This document shows positions 14,513-26,660 of a DNA stretch of 64,000 bases, in pieces. A program made the translations under genes and the position numbers. Source of the DNA: Luscinia megarhynchos (taxonomy: Eukaryota > Chordata > Aves > Passeriformes > Turdidae); contig CM067566.1 in the NCBI GenBank assembly GCA_034336665.1, forward strand, positions 16,288,330 through 16,352,329, given 5' to 3'. Within the stretch, counting starts at the first letter, position 1; the number at the start of each line of letters is the position of its first letter. A model generated the notes under the pieces. That model was not told the DNA's origin, searched no databases, and worked only from the letters and a program-made list of their open reading frames with translations.

Positions 14513-15721
14513 GTGAGTTCATGAAGCTAATTCTTTGCAGAAAATGGAGCAATATATTTTGGCATTGTTCATTTTGCAAGCTCATCATCTGAGATAAACT
14601 TGGTGAAAATTATGCTTGATTTCCCAGAAAAAAAAACCCCAACAAACCAACTTGGAATGAAAAGATTAAATGAATATAAAATCTTTATATTGTGAAAAGT
14701 TGTGAAACCATAAACTGAAATGTGCAAATGCATAAATAAAAATATAGTTACAGCTATACAGTAAATATTAGCAGGCTTTAGCATATTTTCACCAAAGCAT
14801 CACATGTGTTACCATGAATTACTTAAGGCTGTGTCTCAAGATATAAATAAGGCAGGGATCTAACTTTGTTTCACAACTAAAGCATTTCCCATTCCTAGGA
14901 GACTGTGTGCAGATTAAGCACCTGCATAATTTAAAGGAGGAGAGGTAGTTCCATTAGTTTATATAGGTTACTTAATTAAAGTCACATCCAGGCATGTTTA
15001 TGAACTAAAACTTGTCCAAAATCACAAATATATCATCTTCAACTTTATGCCTTGCTCTATAAAATTACTACTTTTTCCTCCTATCACAAAACTTCTTGCT
15101 GCAAATTCTTTAAAAATTCAATTCTACACTTTTTAATAAATCATTCCAAATATCTTTTCTTAAAATATACACACCAATTTTAAATACAATAAATCTGATT
15201 TCAAGAAGGTAAGCTCTTATAAAAATCCAATCTCAGTTGATTATTTCCCTTGCCTTCTTGTGCTCTAGAAGAAAATACTCTGTGGAGATTACAGCTTTGT
15301 AGAGCTCCAAATTAAAGTAAAGAGTGTCATTCATTATATGTAATAGCAAATCACAGACTAATGATGCAAACTTGCACAGTTTTAATATGCTTCATTGAAA
15401 ACAATATATTTTTCCCTGTAAGCTAATTTAAGTTTCTACAAACATCATTTATAGTTTTACACCCTTTTTCATTCAAATCTAACATTTAATTAAGGCTAGC
15501 AGTGAATTTAAACTTAAGTAGTAGATTGTAATCTATTAATAACACACCAAAGATAATAACTTAAATAAAGTTTTGAAAAATAAGAATAAAATACAGATAG
15601 TCCAAGATATCTTGGGTTTGATAAATGAAAAAGTAAAGAAGAAAAGCATGAAAAACATTGTGGGTGACATTTATGTCCTGACCTTTTTCATTAAGCCAGT
15701 TGACTGCAAAAATAAATATGC

Positions 15722-15745
15722 ATATATATATATATATATATATAT
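15722..15745. repeat. (AT)12 microsatellite
   Basis: An uninterrupted alternating A/T run of 24 bases is followed by 'gtatgg' and, 60 bases on, by a 16-base A run at 15806-15821. It is a simple dinucleotide repeat, expected to be length-variable. Confidence 0.9.
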
Positions 15746-15805
15746 GTATGGAAATCTTTATATGTGTGTGTATTTGCTTTAAATAAGTCAAAACAATTTT
15801 ATCTG

Positions 15806-15821
15806 AAAAAAAAAAAAAAAA
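15806..15821. repeat. poly-A run
   Basis: Sixteen consecutive A bases. No retrocopy or SINE body is recognisable immediately 5' of it, so it is recorded only as simple sequence. Confidence 0.85.
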
Positions 15822-18157
15822 GAATGGGAAAAAAGTTCTCCTTTTAGGTTTCTCTTCCACTGCAGTAATATCTATGCAGTATTTTGCTCCTGAAAACTAC
15901 CCACGGCCAGTTTTGAAACTAAATCACTGACCTGTATTAAATAATATTTTCTTCTCAAGCAAACCATCCTCCTATTTGTGTCCTTCAAGGTAAAATTTGC
16001 CATTCTGAATGCACATACATAGCTAATTAGTCATTGCTATGTGTGAAACTTTGTCATATCTGTGTCTCAGTGTTCTTTAGTTCAAATCTTTAAAGATGTA
16101 TATTAATGAGTAAAGCTTGTCTTGTTTACTGCTGGCTTTCCTTGGAGCCAGCAATTGTGAAACTCTGCTTTGCTCTTTAGGGTGAACCTTGCCAAAAATG
16201 TTAGTCTGCAATAATGCCAGGGCTTTCACAGCTGATGGACTGGAAATCTGTTTTCCTACTAAAACAGAAATAATCACAAATGTTGAATCCTGAGGCTTTA
16301 AAACTGATACCACAACTTAATCACAAGGATCAAAGCAGCCTTGCTTTGTAAATTTGATAAAGTTGCATTTGACAGAAAATGATTGTAAATAAAATATGTT
16401 CTGAAAAAAAATATATGAGTGGAATACTAATTTTAAGTCACCTATCTCTTTTTTTTTTTCAAAATCTTCATGCAGGTGGCCATTGGGATGAAAGGAAAGA
16501 GATGGATTTCCCAACCCTTTAAGCTCAATGCCCAGCAAAGGTTCTTTGGTAACAACAGCTTGCCCAACAGGAATGCTATGAGAATAGTTTGCTTTGCACC
16601 AGCTAAGTGTTGAACCAACAAACATTGAACCCCATGTGCTTCTAGCATCCTTGCTGAGATAGATGAGATTCTTAGGAACCTTATGTCTAGCAGTAGGTAT
16701 TACCATATGGCTCAGAGTGAAGTGCAAGAATTCAGTAACGCAGTGATGGAATAATCTGCTCCTACAAGAAGTTTTCTCAGAGCATTTTCAAGAGAATGTT
16801 CTTGGTATGAGTTCCTATGAGTTCTGCTAAATAATTTATTTGAGTGGCATCATCTTGGAAAGGCTTCACAAAATACATGAAGTGAAAAATAAGGAAAAAA
16901 AATCCTGAACAGAAAGATATTGCATCTGTAAATTACTGCACCTAGAAAAAAAAAGGAGGCTTCCTGAAGGGAAAATAATGCTTTTATATGTAACAGAGGA
17001 AATGAAGTGCTGTGTAAAAGCAATAAACAATAAAGAAATATTCTTTTGTCTGTTGTAAGTGTGAAAGAGGAAAAATTCTAAGACAAAAATAGCATAATGA
17101 CATAATAATGACATAATAGCATAATGTGATTACTCTGTGTGTAAATACTAAAACATTTGTATAATCTCTGATTAGTTATGAGCATATTTTAAAAGAAAGA
17201 AATGCATTTTGATGTGGAGCCACTGAATAAAGCTGGAGTTTGTTTATTCTAATAAGCATTCAAATAGAATGACTGCAAAAGACCATTAGAAGACAATTAG
17301 TTGATGATTTAAGTCGTGGATCTCTTAAGTGACTCTTATTTCACTTGTTTCTTCTGATAGAGTTCTCTGAATTTTATCAGACTTGTTATCATTAAAATTC
17401 TGGAAACTGTAGATGAAAATGTTTTTGAGTAATTAAATTTTATTCATAGCATTTTGAAATAACCTCTTACAAGAAACCTTTTTAATTTTAACAACCTTTA
17501 AATGTGCTCCAGCTGTTCAATTAGTAAATTACTATAACCAAAAGTACAATAGGAAAATGTCATCTATATTTCTGGACCAACTGGAGAATTTGGAAATGGC
17601 TTTCTTAACTATTTCATCCTTAGCTATTGTTATGAGATTTATGATTTTTAGCTATCCAGCCCCAATTCATATTAATAGGAAAGTAATAGGATTAATTTGT
17701 TACAGTTATAGGCTACCTCAGAAAATTTACATGAATGGGGAAAACTAAGCAGGATAAATTAATTCTGCCACTCTTGTTCTCTTCATGAACAAAACCCCAG
17801 AAAGGATCACAACATAGAACTGTACCCGTCAAGAAAAAGAGGTACTCCAGCAAAGTACTCAGGTAGCTGTCAAATGTCACATAAACCTTAATTAATCTGA
17901 CATAATCTAACCATTTAAATTAGACACCTGAGGTAGGAGATTATTTCAGTGTAGGAGTACTCCCACGCTTCCCCTGTAGTCAATGAAGAAAGAAAGGCAT
18001 CACTGAAACATGACTCAGGTTTCAGATAAGATGACTCACTCTGAAGTCATGTATTTCACTTTTTCTTAACTATTTAAGAAGCACCAGTGTTGTAAATTTG
18101 CTGTCTGAAAGTGGATGAGAGAACCCCCTCACTTAGGTATCTAGTCAGTCAATGAAA

Positions 18158-18233
18158 AGAGCTGAGCCTTTCGACAGGATGATTCCTTCTACTCTGGGAA
18201 GATCTCTAACACACTCCAGAAAAGCTCAGCTCT
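18158..18233. repeat. imperfect inverted repeat (hairpin)
   Basis: The 15-base arm 'agagctgagcctttc' at 18158-18172 is the reverse complement, with one mismatch, of 'gaaaagctcagctct' at 18219-18233. The spacer is 46 bases. It may be a relic of a small terminal-inverted-repeat element or coincidence; no target-site duplication was identified. Confidence 0.5.
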
Positions 18234-19499
18234 CTGCAGTGGTGCAATGGAGGCCTAGATGATTAGCTCAGGCTCTAGTAAAAACTATACCTTAAATAGC
18301 TAAAGTTAGGTGAGACTAATCTTTTCCTTAGACTAGTTTCTTACCCAAGTACCTCACTGAGAAAACTGAAACTAAGGGGAATGAATCTCACATACAATGC
18401 AAGTGCTAGAGGGCAGTTACTTTGTTGGAAGAGGTTTGCCTTGGTTTAAGAGAGCCATCCACATGGATGTGTTAGAGTTTCTGAGGGTCACACAGATTCT
18501 TGCATTGTTTCAAATATTCCAGTATGTCCATAATACCAGAAAAGTGCAAGCCTAAAAACTAGGCCATTCAAAGGGGTTCAGGCCTCTATAAATGTAGCTA
18601 CTTGTAAGAGACATCCTTAATCTCCTCTCTGCTGCTTAAAAGTCTTAATGACCTTTTGAAATGTTCTGTGTGGCCAATTAATGCCAATTCTTTTCCTCTA
18701 CTAATTTCTTTTAACTTTATAGCTTTTGAATTGAAATTGAGCTATAGCTGAGTTATACTGACAGAAATAAATCAGATAGTTGAGAAACAAAATCTCTCCT
18801 GTAATTCTAAAATATCTTTTGTTTCTTCACTGAAGGTAATCTTCTTTCCCCTTCTCAGGCAAACAACATCCATATCCTCCTAACACAGCACTGTGACAGG
18901 TGTAGGGCTTCAATGTTGTCAGTTATAATCCTTTATATGTCACACCTTCAATCATGCAATGGGCCATGCATTTTAAACAGAAGTCTGTTTTTTAGTCTGT
19001 GGCAACAGAGTGCCAGGACATACACTGTACAACCATATGGGTGTCTCTTTGCAGGACATATGTTGTACATCCTTAGGCACTAAAGCAATTAACAAGCAAC
19101 TGTAAAGTAAATGTGATCTCCTCTGAAAAGCTCCAGAGCAGCTTTCAGTTTTTACAATTATATTGCTAATTTATGCCATGAAGAGATTCAGAATGTCAGA
19201 GGCAGGGATAGAGATCATAAATGAAACAACACTAAGAGGTAAATATGGGTTTATTTTCAGCAACAATTATAGTATTTTCATGGTAGTAAAGCATTATGAA
19301 ACTGAAAATGTTAAAAAAGTAGTAACATTCAAAGGATAACTCAACATAAGTATCTGAAGACACAGTAGATGAAAAAGATGGTTTAATATTTTACGACAAA
19401 GCAGAATGCAAGCATTATGACCAACAGCACATTTTTCTTGTTGGCCAGTGTATACATAGAACATCATGGGAGAAAACTATTTTAATTTTGCATTTTCTG

Positions 19500-19770
19500 C
19501 TGCTGTGGTGAAACCTAGTGTTGAACCTGCTGATGGCCACAGCCCAGCAGAGGCACAGCTGGCCCTGCTCTGCGTGCCCAGCTCTGGTCGATACTGGGCT
19601 GCTTTGCAGTTGACTTGCAAGCTCAGAGATGCAAATAGATCTTCCTGATAGCTGACCCTGGACCAGTCTCCAGGAGGCTTGGACCTCCTACTTCCTCCAG
19701 CAGCCAACTCTCAAACCCTCTCATCTCTCCAGTGTCCAGCTCTTGGAACTTCCTGTGACTAATGGTGCTG
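19500..19770. repeat. GC-richer unit of unknown origin
   Basis: About 270 bases of clearly higher GC than their flanks, with 'cccagcagaggcacagctgg' and a repeated 'ccaggaggcttggacctcc'-like style, sit in AT-rich DNA with sharp edges. This suggests an old inserted repeat such as an LTR or SINE fragment, but I cannot name the family. Open frames exist on both strands without recognisable domains. Confidence 0.3.
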
Positions 19771-22250
19771 GTGAATTATTATGTACTATACAAAATTAGC
19801 TGTCACTGATTTCCAATCTGACAACTTTAACTTCAGTTGAATATGCTATTTTCTTTTGCTAGAAAAGAAGCTCACAATATGCCTTTTTTTCACACTACTT
19901 ATTATTTTCCTCCTATTTTATTACAAAATTTTATGCATTATTTTCTCTGCAGGCAATCTTTTCACCATACTTCACGCACATTTTTTCATACCCTTAATTA
20001 CTACTGTTAGCTTTCCCCTGATATTTTCTAGCATGTAGTTGGGAAGCTTGTGATCAAATATTCTTATCATGTAAGCCAACATAGTATCTTACTTGCAACT
20101 GAGCAGAAAAAAACATAAAAAATTAGAATGTATCTTTTCACCTCTAGGAAAAGCATGGTAGAGAAATCAGATCATTTGAAAGGTGAAAGATAAGACTCAG
20201 TGTCTGATATTACTGCTTGGTGATAAGGTAGATGTTACCCACTGATTGGCTCTGCCCATTGCAGGGACAGAAAATGCCAGTATTTGGGCTGTGAGAAGCC
20301 TTTCATACAAAAGAGGTGCAGAGTGCAAAAGGTTAATGACAGGAAAGGTGACTGAAATAGGTGCTTACCTTGTATGTGTTTAAAGCTAAAAAACCAAAGA
20401 ACAGACTTGCTGACTCACTAGCTTTGCTTATTCTGATGCTGGATTTTATTTTTGGAAAAAATCTTTTGTCTTTAAGACTTCTAATTTGTCCTCCTCAACG
20501 ACAGTATATACACAAAGTGTGGAAAGTCAGTCCTAATGTCAGCCACATTGGCAGCAGAACAACACAGATTAGGAGCAGTTTATAACCTTCAACTAAAATA
20601 ACCATTCTGCTACAGATCCTTTTGTACTTCGAGAAAAACCTCCTTTGTCGTGCTCTGAGGCTTTGCTCCCTGTGACATCCCTGGTAACACAGAACACTGA
20701 CAGGTTTCCACGTTTTATTATCTGTGAGGGTGTAATCATGGCATCTCAAGGTCCTTCTCAGCAGGTTCACACCTCTGGGTGCCCAAACACATGATCAGAC
20801 GAAAGGTACTTGGAAAACTAACCTACTAATGACTGCATTAAGAGAGACCTCACCTAAAAAGCTTTGCTTTCTGAAATGTTTATTTTTCTAGACTTTTCAG
20901 ATGTAGCTTAGAAATAACTTTGGGTCTAACTACGTATAATTAATGTCTAACTGTACAATAAAAATGCTTAGCTTCCTCACTATTTTAAGCCATCTTATGC
21001 TATTTAAAGAAAATACTTCTGTGTATGAGGAAAAACTATTTACTCCAAAATTAAAAACATGTTTCCACACGGGTGTTCCAGGGTTCTTCTGGGCTGCCAG
21101 TTTTAGAAATATTTTGGCTGAAAATTATGCTGCAGCCTCCATGAGGTTTTTAAATTATTAAAATACTTGAGCATTTTTCCATGTTTTAGTGTTTCTTTTT
21201 ACACGTAATTTTAAATTTGATTTTATTTTCGTTTATGGCTTTAATGTAGCTTCTTACAAAGTTTCCATAAAGATTTGGAGTGTGAAAAACTTAATACTAC
21301 AAAACATTTTTATAGATTTCTCTGTTAATGAAATGTCTGAAATGCACATGAACTTCAACAGCTCAAAATTAGGCTAAGTACTCTGATGAAATCCTATTTC
21401 CACGAAAGACAACACGAGTTTTACCACTGGCTTCAATAAGGCCAAGAACTGACTATCTACATCTTTCCACATTATAACTCTGAAACACCCCTGTTGAACC
21501 AAGAAGTTAAGAACTGCACTTAAGTATGGGAAATAGAAGTATGTTGCATAATATTTATTCAATCTTGTGTAATCTTTATTAAATGAGGAATAAAAATTAA
21601 CCTAAGCCCTTGCTTAGATGTTTTGCTGACTTCAGTTGATTTGAAATGGGCAGTATGAAGTATAACTGGAACAGGCAAAAGGGAGCTAATGGACAAGAGC
21701 AGTCTTTTCTGTGCATTTCCTAAAACCATGCAACACTTGGCTCAGCTCTTTCTTCTTTTATGTTAGTCAGTTCTTGAGCTGAGCAAGGAGTTCATAAGAG
21801 CTTTTTTCTTCTGGAAAGTCTATTAAAAAAGTATTTTTCCATTCCCTTTTCCAGCTACATCTTCGGTCTCTCTTCCTTATCTTTCTTCCAGTATTTAATT
21901 CTTATTTTTGTTTTTCTGTCCTTCTAATATCACTCCTTTCTTATCAGTCCTGACAGCTGAGGATTTAATGTCATTGTTTTTGAAGCTTCAGGGAAAATGC
22001 ATAATTTATATTTATAAACAAAAACAATGATCTGTTTTTCACTACATATCCTCTTTCACCTGAAATCTAATTACTTACTTCTGCTCAGAATTTGATGCCT
22101 CTTTGCCTCTTAAGCTGTATCAACAGTGGTCTGCCAGGACAGCTTGTAAAAGCAAAACATGGGTGGGTGAAAAGAGAATGAGGTATGTCAACTTTCCATA
22201 GGGATGAGATTTAGATGGATTCCATGAGTAGCAGATGAAGAGCATGTTGG

Positions 22251-22350
22251 CTGTTTGTTTGGTTTGGGGTTTTGTTTGTTTTGGGGTTTTTTTGTTTGTT
22301 TGTGGGGGTTTTTGATAGATTTTCATTTTAGTTTGTTTGGTTTTTTTTTA
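22251..22350. repeat. T/G-rich low-complexity repeat
   Basis: The + strand is almost entirely T and G, with recurring TTTGTTTG and TTTGGGG units. It is simple sequence that gives false open frames on the minus strand (KTKPQTKQT-like translations). Confidence 0.85.
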
Positions 22351-24269
22351 TAGGATGGGGAGGCAGGAAGATTGGATCCCCTTTGAAAAACTTTGTCATC
22401 CATGATTTGAAGAGTCATCTTGAATTTTAGTCTTGAAGTTGTCCTTATCAGAGCCAAGCCAAGAATATATATCTTCTGAATGTATCTACATATATGTCTG
22501 GATCTGGATGGAAATCAGATATGATAAATCTTTTAAAAAATTAGGGGGGGTTATCCCTCAGACAGCACTGAATTGCTGCAAATCTTGTCCACTGAGATTC
22601 TGAATCTCTAAATGGAAAGAGGGGCTGATGAGTTGTGTGGGACTGTAACAAAGTACAGACAATGTGGAGCACAAGTTGTGTAACAATGACTAAAAGCTCT
22701 GGTCATAGGGCATGGAAAATGTAGTGAAAACTTCAGACCCTAATTTCTTAGTGCATAAAGAGTGGTGATTAAATAGTAGCTTCTCATATAGTTGATGTAA
22801 ATATTGAAGAACTGTGTTAGGTCTTAAGGTGACAAACAACATGCAAAAACTCAGGACAAAATTCATCATTTTGTTTTCAGCATGTGCACACAAAAACAAC
22901 ATAGAGCCCGAGAAAAAACACTGACCACACAAAAAACAATGTGGAAAAAGAAAAATACTGTTATTGGCTTAATACCACTGATCTTGTGTACTTGAAATAA
23001 GTGGAGTCCTGAGGAGAATGTCTCTGCTTTTGTTATCACAATGCATATACTTTAAAGAATGAAGAAACACAGGCACTGGAGTTTTTGCCTGTTTCAAACT
23101 AACAAACAAAACTGCGATGATTCAGAATCTACTGATTGCAAGTATAATTTTTTTCCAGCTGTTAACCTCTATGCTGGTGATCTACAATTCATGGGTTCCA
23201 CTTAGGATTTCTGGGCTGGATAGAATATCAGACTATTGCATGTAATTTACAACAAAGTGTTGAATATTTTGTTCTACCTTCTGCTGCCTACTGACAGTGA
23301 TTTTTTCTGTTCAGAAAATCTTCTCTTTAAATCAACACTCCTGTACAATAATATTGTCCCAATGAGAGAATTTAATAATACAAGAAACCAGCATGTTTAA
23401 ATACATAAATACATAAACCCCACAGTAGGATAGAGAAACCACAACAAATCAGCAAGCCCCTGCAAGAGCAGCAGTTACTGCACTGACAGAAGGATCCAGG
23501 TGAAGACTGACATATAAATTTACCGTTTATTAGCTTGAGGAAATTATTTAGTGCAGCTGAGGCTGCAAAATGAGAGTGAGAGAGGTGGTAAAATGGAGTT
23601 TCCAGGCTAATATAAAATAACTCAGGACTCTCAGCAGCTGGAAAATGGTTTTTAAACTCTGTCTTATTTTTGTTCTAATAAGCTACATCCTGATCAAAGG
23701 AATTATTTGTTTTCTAGATGCTAAAAGATTAATTCTGGAAAAGTTGGCATTCACAGAGATGGTTAAAAATTGTATTAAGGAAAAAATATTTTTCAGCATT
23801 TAATTTGCTGTGTATACACAGTAAGAAATGTCTTGTATTTCATACAACTTTCTTCCTGCTTCAAATGTAGATGTTAAGTTTTTTTCATTCCTCAACATGG
23901 TGTTGAATAAAGAGCTAAGAATTTCTCTGATGTGGCAAAAAGTGTGCTGCACTGACAACAGGAATTTCTTTGCAAATAAGCTGTATGGTTAAGCTGCACT
24001 TGGTTTAGATTGTAAAGTTTTATACACTTATTGAGAGAAAAAGGAAGTATTTCTTTCCAAGTTGTTGAACTCCTCTTTTGTACTTTAGATGAATTTATGT
24101 ATATTTATGATTCTGTGGATGTTAGCAGGAGAGCCAAAAGAGGAGCCTCTTACTCAGAATTGAATTAGTATTCTGACTTAGTACCAGGCCCACTGGGCTG
24201 GTGGAAGCGATATATTTCAAATGAGACACATTGTTTTGCATAACTAAATTCTGATGAGAAGTACCCATG

Positions 24270-24375
24270 TTATCAGAACACTGGAGTATTTCAAATGATG
24301 AGCAAATTACACCATGATCACATTATCAGAATACTGGAGTATTTCAAATAATGAGTGAAATTAATCTATGATCTC
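24270..24375. repeat. 53-bp tandem duplication
   Basis: The unit beginning 'ttatcagaacactggagtat' at 24270 is repeated from 24323 as 'ttatcagaatactggagtat'. The copies stay alignable over their full length ('ttcaaatgatgagcaaatta' against 'ttcaaataatgagtgaaatt'). Several substitutions separate the copies, so the duplication is not recent. Confidence 0.85.
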
Positions 24376-24529
24376 TAATCCTACATGAGAGGAATCGGAT
24401 TTGTCTATATTTAAAAAAAAAGAAAGGAGAATATTTGTAGATTTCCACAAAAGTATTCCTGTGTTTAGAGTTATGCAACTATCTTAGCCTTTGAAACATG
24501 AAGTGTGTTTGAACCCTCCATACTCACCT

Positions 24530-24582
24530 AAAAAAAACCCCAAACCCAACAAACAAAACTAAAAAACACCCAAACCTAAATG
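24530..24582. repeat. A/C-rich low-complexity repeat
   Basis: The + strand is nearly all A and C, with AAAAACCC and AAACAAAAC units. It is the complement of the T/G type seen at 22251 and 27161. Confidence 0.8.
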
Positions 24583-25890
24583 AAAAGCTGCCACCTCAAG
24601 TGGATGAAATAATACTCATTCTTTTATCCTACATTGCCAAAACTACTTGTAATCCTCTTTGGTAAAATTGAGCATTCTTTAGTTAAGCCTGCAAATTACT
24701 CTTAGAAATTAACATACAGAAATAGGCAGGCAATATTGTTCAGTCAAGGAGAGTAAGAGTTTTTTTAAACTACCTTTTTCAATATATCATTGAATCTTTC
24801 TTATCTATTTGTTGGGGTTCTTTTCTGCACATTGACTTGTGGTTCCACAATCATTCCAGCCCTTTTCTTATATCCTAAATTCTTATGTGCACCTGTCTGT
24901 TTTCATACCTTTATGTACTAGCATAGACAACTTGTTCTTTTATTCAAGTATATTTAGTAGAAATTCAGTTTCACCTCACTTTTACTGGAATCCCAGTCCT
25001 TTCTCTGCTCTTTATTTCATTGATATTAATATTTTGCCCTTAATTGAGATTTATAAAATATAATAAAGCCTGATATCTCTGCTTTTGTTTTGTGGTTTAG
25101 GTGCTTATTTATAAACTTGGATCTGAAAGCATTCTTCTCATTCATTCTTACATCCTTGGAATACAGATCAAAATTACGCCATTCACTTAAAGCAATTTCA
25201 AGTCTTTTTCTCTTGAAGGAAACAGAGTTCTCAGTTCAACCAGTTCCATAAACTACCTTCCTGAGTATACCAAATTATCTATCAGTTGGTTTTGTTTCTC
25301 TTCATTTAAATATTTGAAAATTGATAATTCAATCTAATATTATATTCTATTATCATTTTTTTTCTAGCCGTACTTTGTAAAATTGCAAACAATTCTAAAC
25401 CAGCCAAATAGCCACTTGGTGGTTTAGGAATTGTTTCACAATTAAATTTGCTCCTATTGCATTCAGGAATATTTCTTTCTTCAGAATATTGGTTTAAAAC
25501 TGCACTAGAACCACACAATTTTCAGGGGCAATCTTTTTCATAATTCTGAAGATCTTTATCCATTTCTGCTAGCATCCCAGGTCACTGTAAAAAGCTCTCA
25601 CCAGTAAAAGTTCACTTCTTTACATATTTCTCCCAGATATCCAAAGGTTCTGCTTATAGATTCCTCAGGAATCTGGAGACTGGATTTACATGACTAATTA
25701 ATCTTGCATTCATTGATTATACCAAAACTGGAGCAGATATTTCATATAAAAATTTGGGTCAGTGTGAGCTCTTTGCTTTCTGTTTTTTTCTGATTCCCTG
25801 TTGCTTGCATGTTGTGTTTTTGGAGAACAGAGCAAAGTGCCAGGTACACAAAAACCATGCAATGAGGAGAGGCAAAAATATTTTGGTCAC

Positions 25891-26660
25891 AAAAATCACA
25901 GAGTCCCAGAATATTCTGAGTTGAAAGGCATCCACAAGGATCACCAAGGATCAATTCCTGGCTCTGCACAGGACACCCTAAGAATCCCACCATGTGCCTG
26001 AGAGAGCTGTCCAAACACTTCTTTGACAGGCTTGGTGCTGTGACCACTATTTTGGGGAGCCTGTTCAAGGGCCCAACCACCCTCTGGGTGAAAAACCTTC
26101 TCTTAATAGGTAACCTAAACCTCCCCAAACTCAGCTTCAGCCATCCCCTGGGGTCCTGTCACTGATCAGCACAGAGCAGAGATCAGTGCCTGCCCCTCCT
26201 CTCATGAGGAAGTTGTAATTGCAGTGAGGTCTCCCCTCAGTCTCCTCTTGCCCAGGCTGAGCAGACCAAGTGACCTCAGCTGCTCCTCACGCAGCTTTCC
26301 CTCTTCATCATCCTCATTGCTGTCCTTTGGATGCTCTCTAATAGTTTAGTATCTTTCATTCTGGTACCCAAAACTGCCCCAGCACTCGAGGTGAGGCTGC
26401 CTCAGCTCAGAGCAGAGCAGGACAATCCCATCCTGTGCCCAGCTGATCGTGCTGTCCCTGATGTCCCAGGACAGGGCTGGCTCTCCTGGCTGCCAGGGCA
26501 CTGCTGATTTATGTTCAACTTCCCATTGACCAGACTCCAAGATCTCTTTCCTGGCACTGCTTTCCAGCATCTCATTTCCCAGTCTGAACCTAAATCCAGG
26601 ACTGCCCCATCCCAGGTGCAAAATGCAGCACCTGCCCTTTTTAAACTTCATTCGGGTTGT
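25891..26660 (-). mobile_element. CR1 LINE, ORF2 C-terminus and 3' UTR
   Basis: Read on the minus strand this is a 5'-truncated CR1. From its 5' side (26651 downward) it translates to MKFKKGRCCILHLG, RFRLGNEMLESS and LCSELRQPHLECWGSFGYQ, matching the CR1 ORF2 C-terminal pattern MKFNxxKCxVLHLG, RLGxxxLESS and LYSALVRPHLEYCVQFWAP. Lower down comes RRFFTQRVVGPLNRLP, matching RKNFFTxRVxxHWNRLP, and then the 3' UTR with 'gatccttgtggatgcc' and 'ttctgggactctgtgattt' (minus-strand reading). Frame changes break the ORF, so it is inactive. The 3' end lies at about 25891. Confidence 0.93.

Larger units (their letters stand above)
14513..25890. other. intergenic AT-rich DNA, no gene seen
   Basis: No gene is supported. 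Two adjacent minus-strand open frames (16317-16727, 136 codons; 16077-16313, 78 codons) are the longest here, but they match no family I know and their length is within chance for this much AT-rich DNA. Simple repeats, an imperfect hairpin, a GC-richer unit at 19500 and a 53-bp duplication are listed separately. Confidence 0.55.

Noticed and set aside
15806..15821. Poly-A run as the tail of a retrocopy
   Set aside because: The sequence 5' of it is an AT microsatellite and AT-rich DNA with no gene or SINE body, and no target-site duplication was seen.
16317..16727. 136-codon minus-strand open frame in intergenic DNA
   Set aside because: No recognisable domain, no splice or promoter context, and a length reachable by chance in over 30 kb of two-stranded AT-rich sequence. 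A processed pseudogene cannot be excluded, but nothing identifies one.
25742..26651. Minus-strand open frames of 128 and 101 codons
   Set aside because: They are pieces of a dead CR1 ORF2, annotated as the mobile element and not as host genes.
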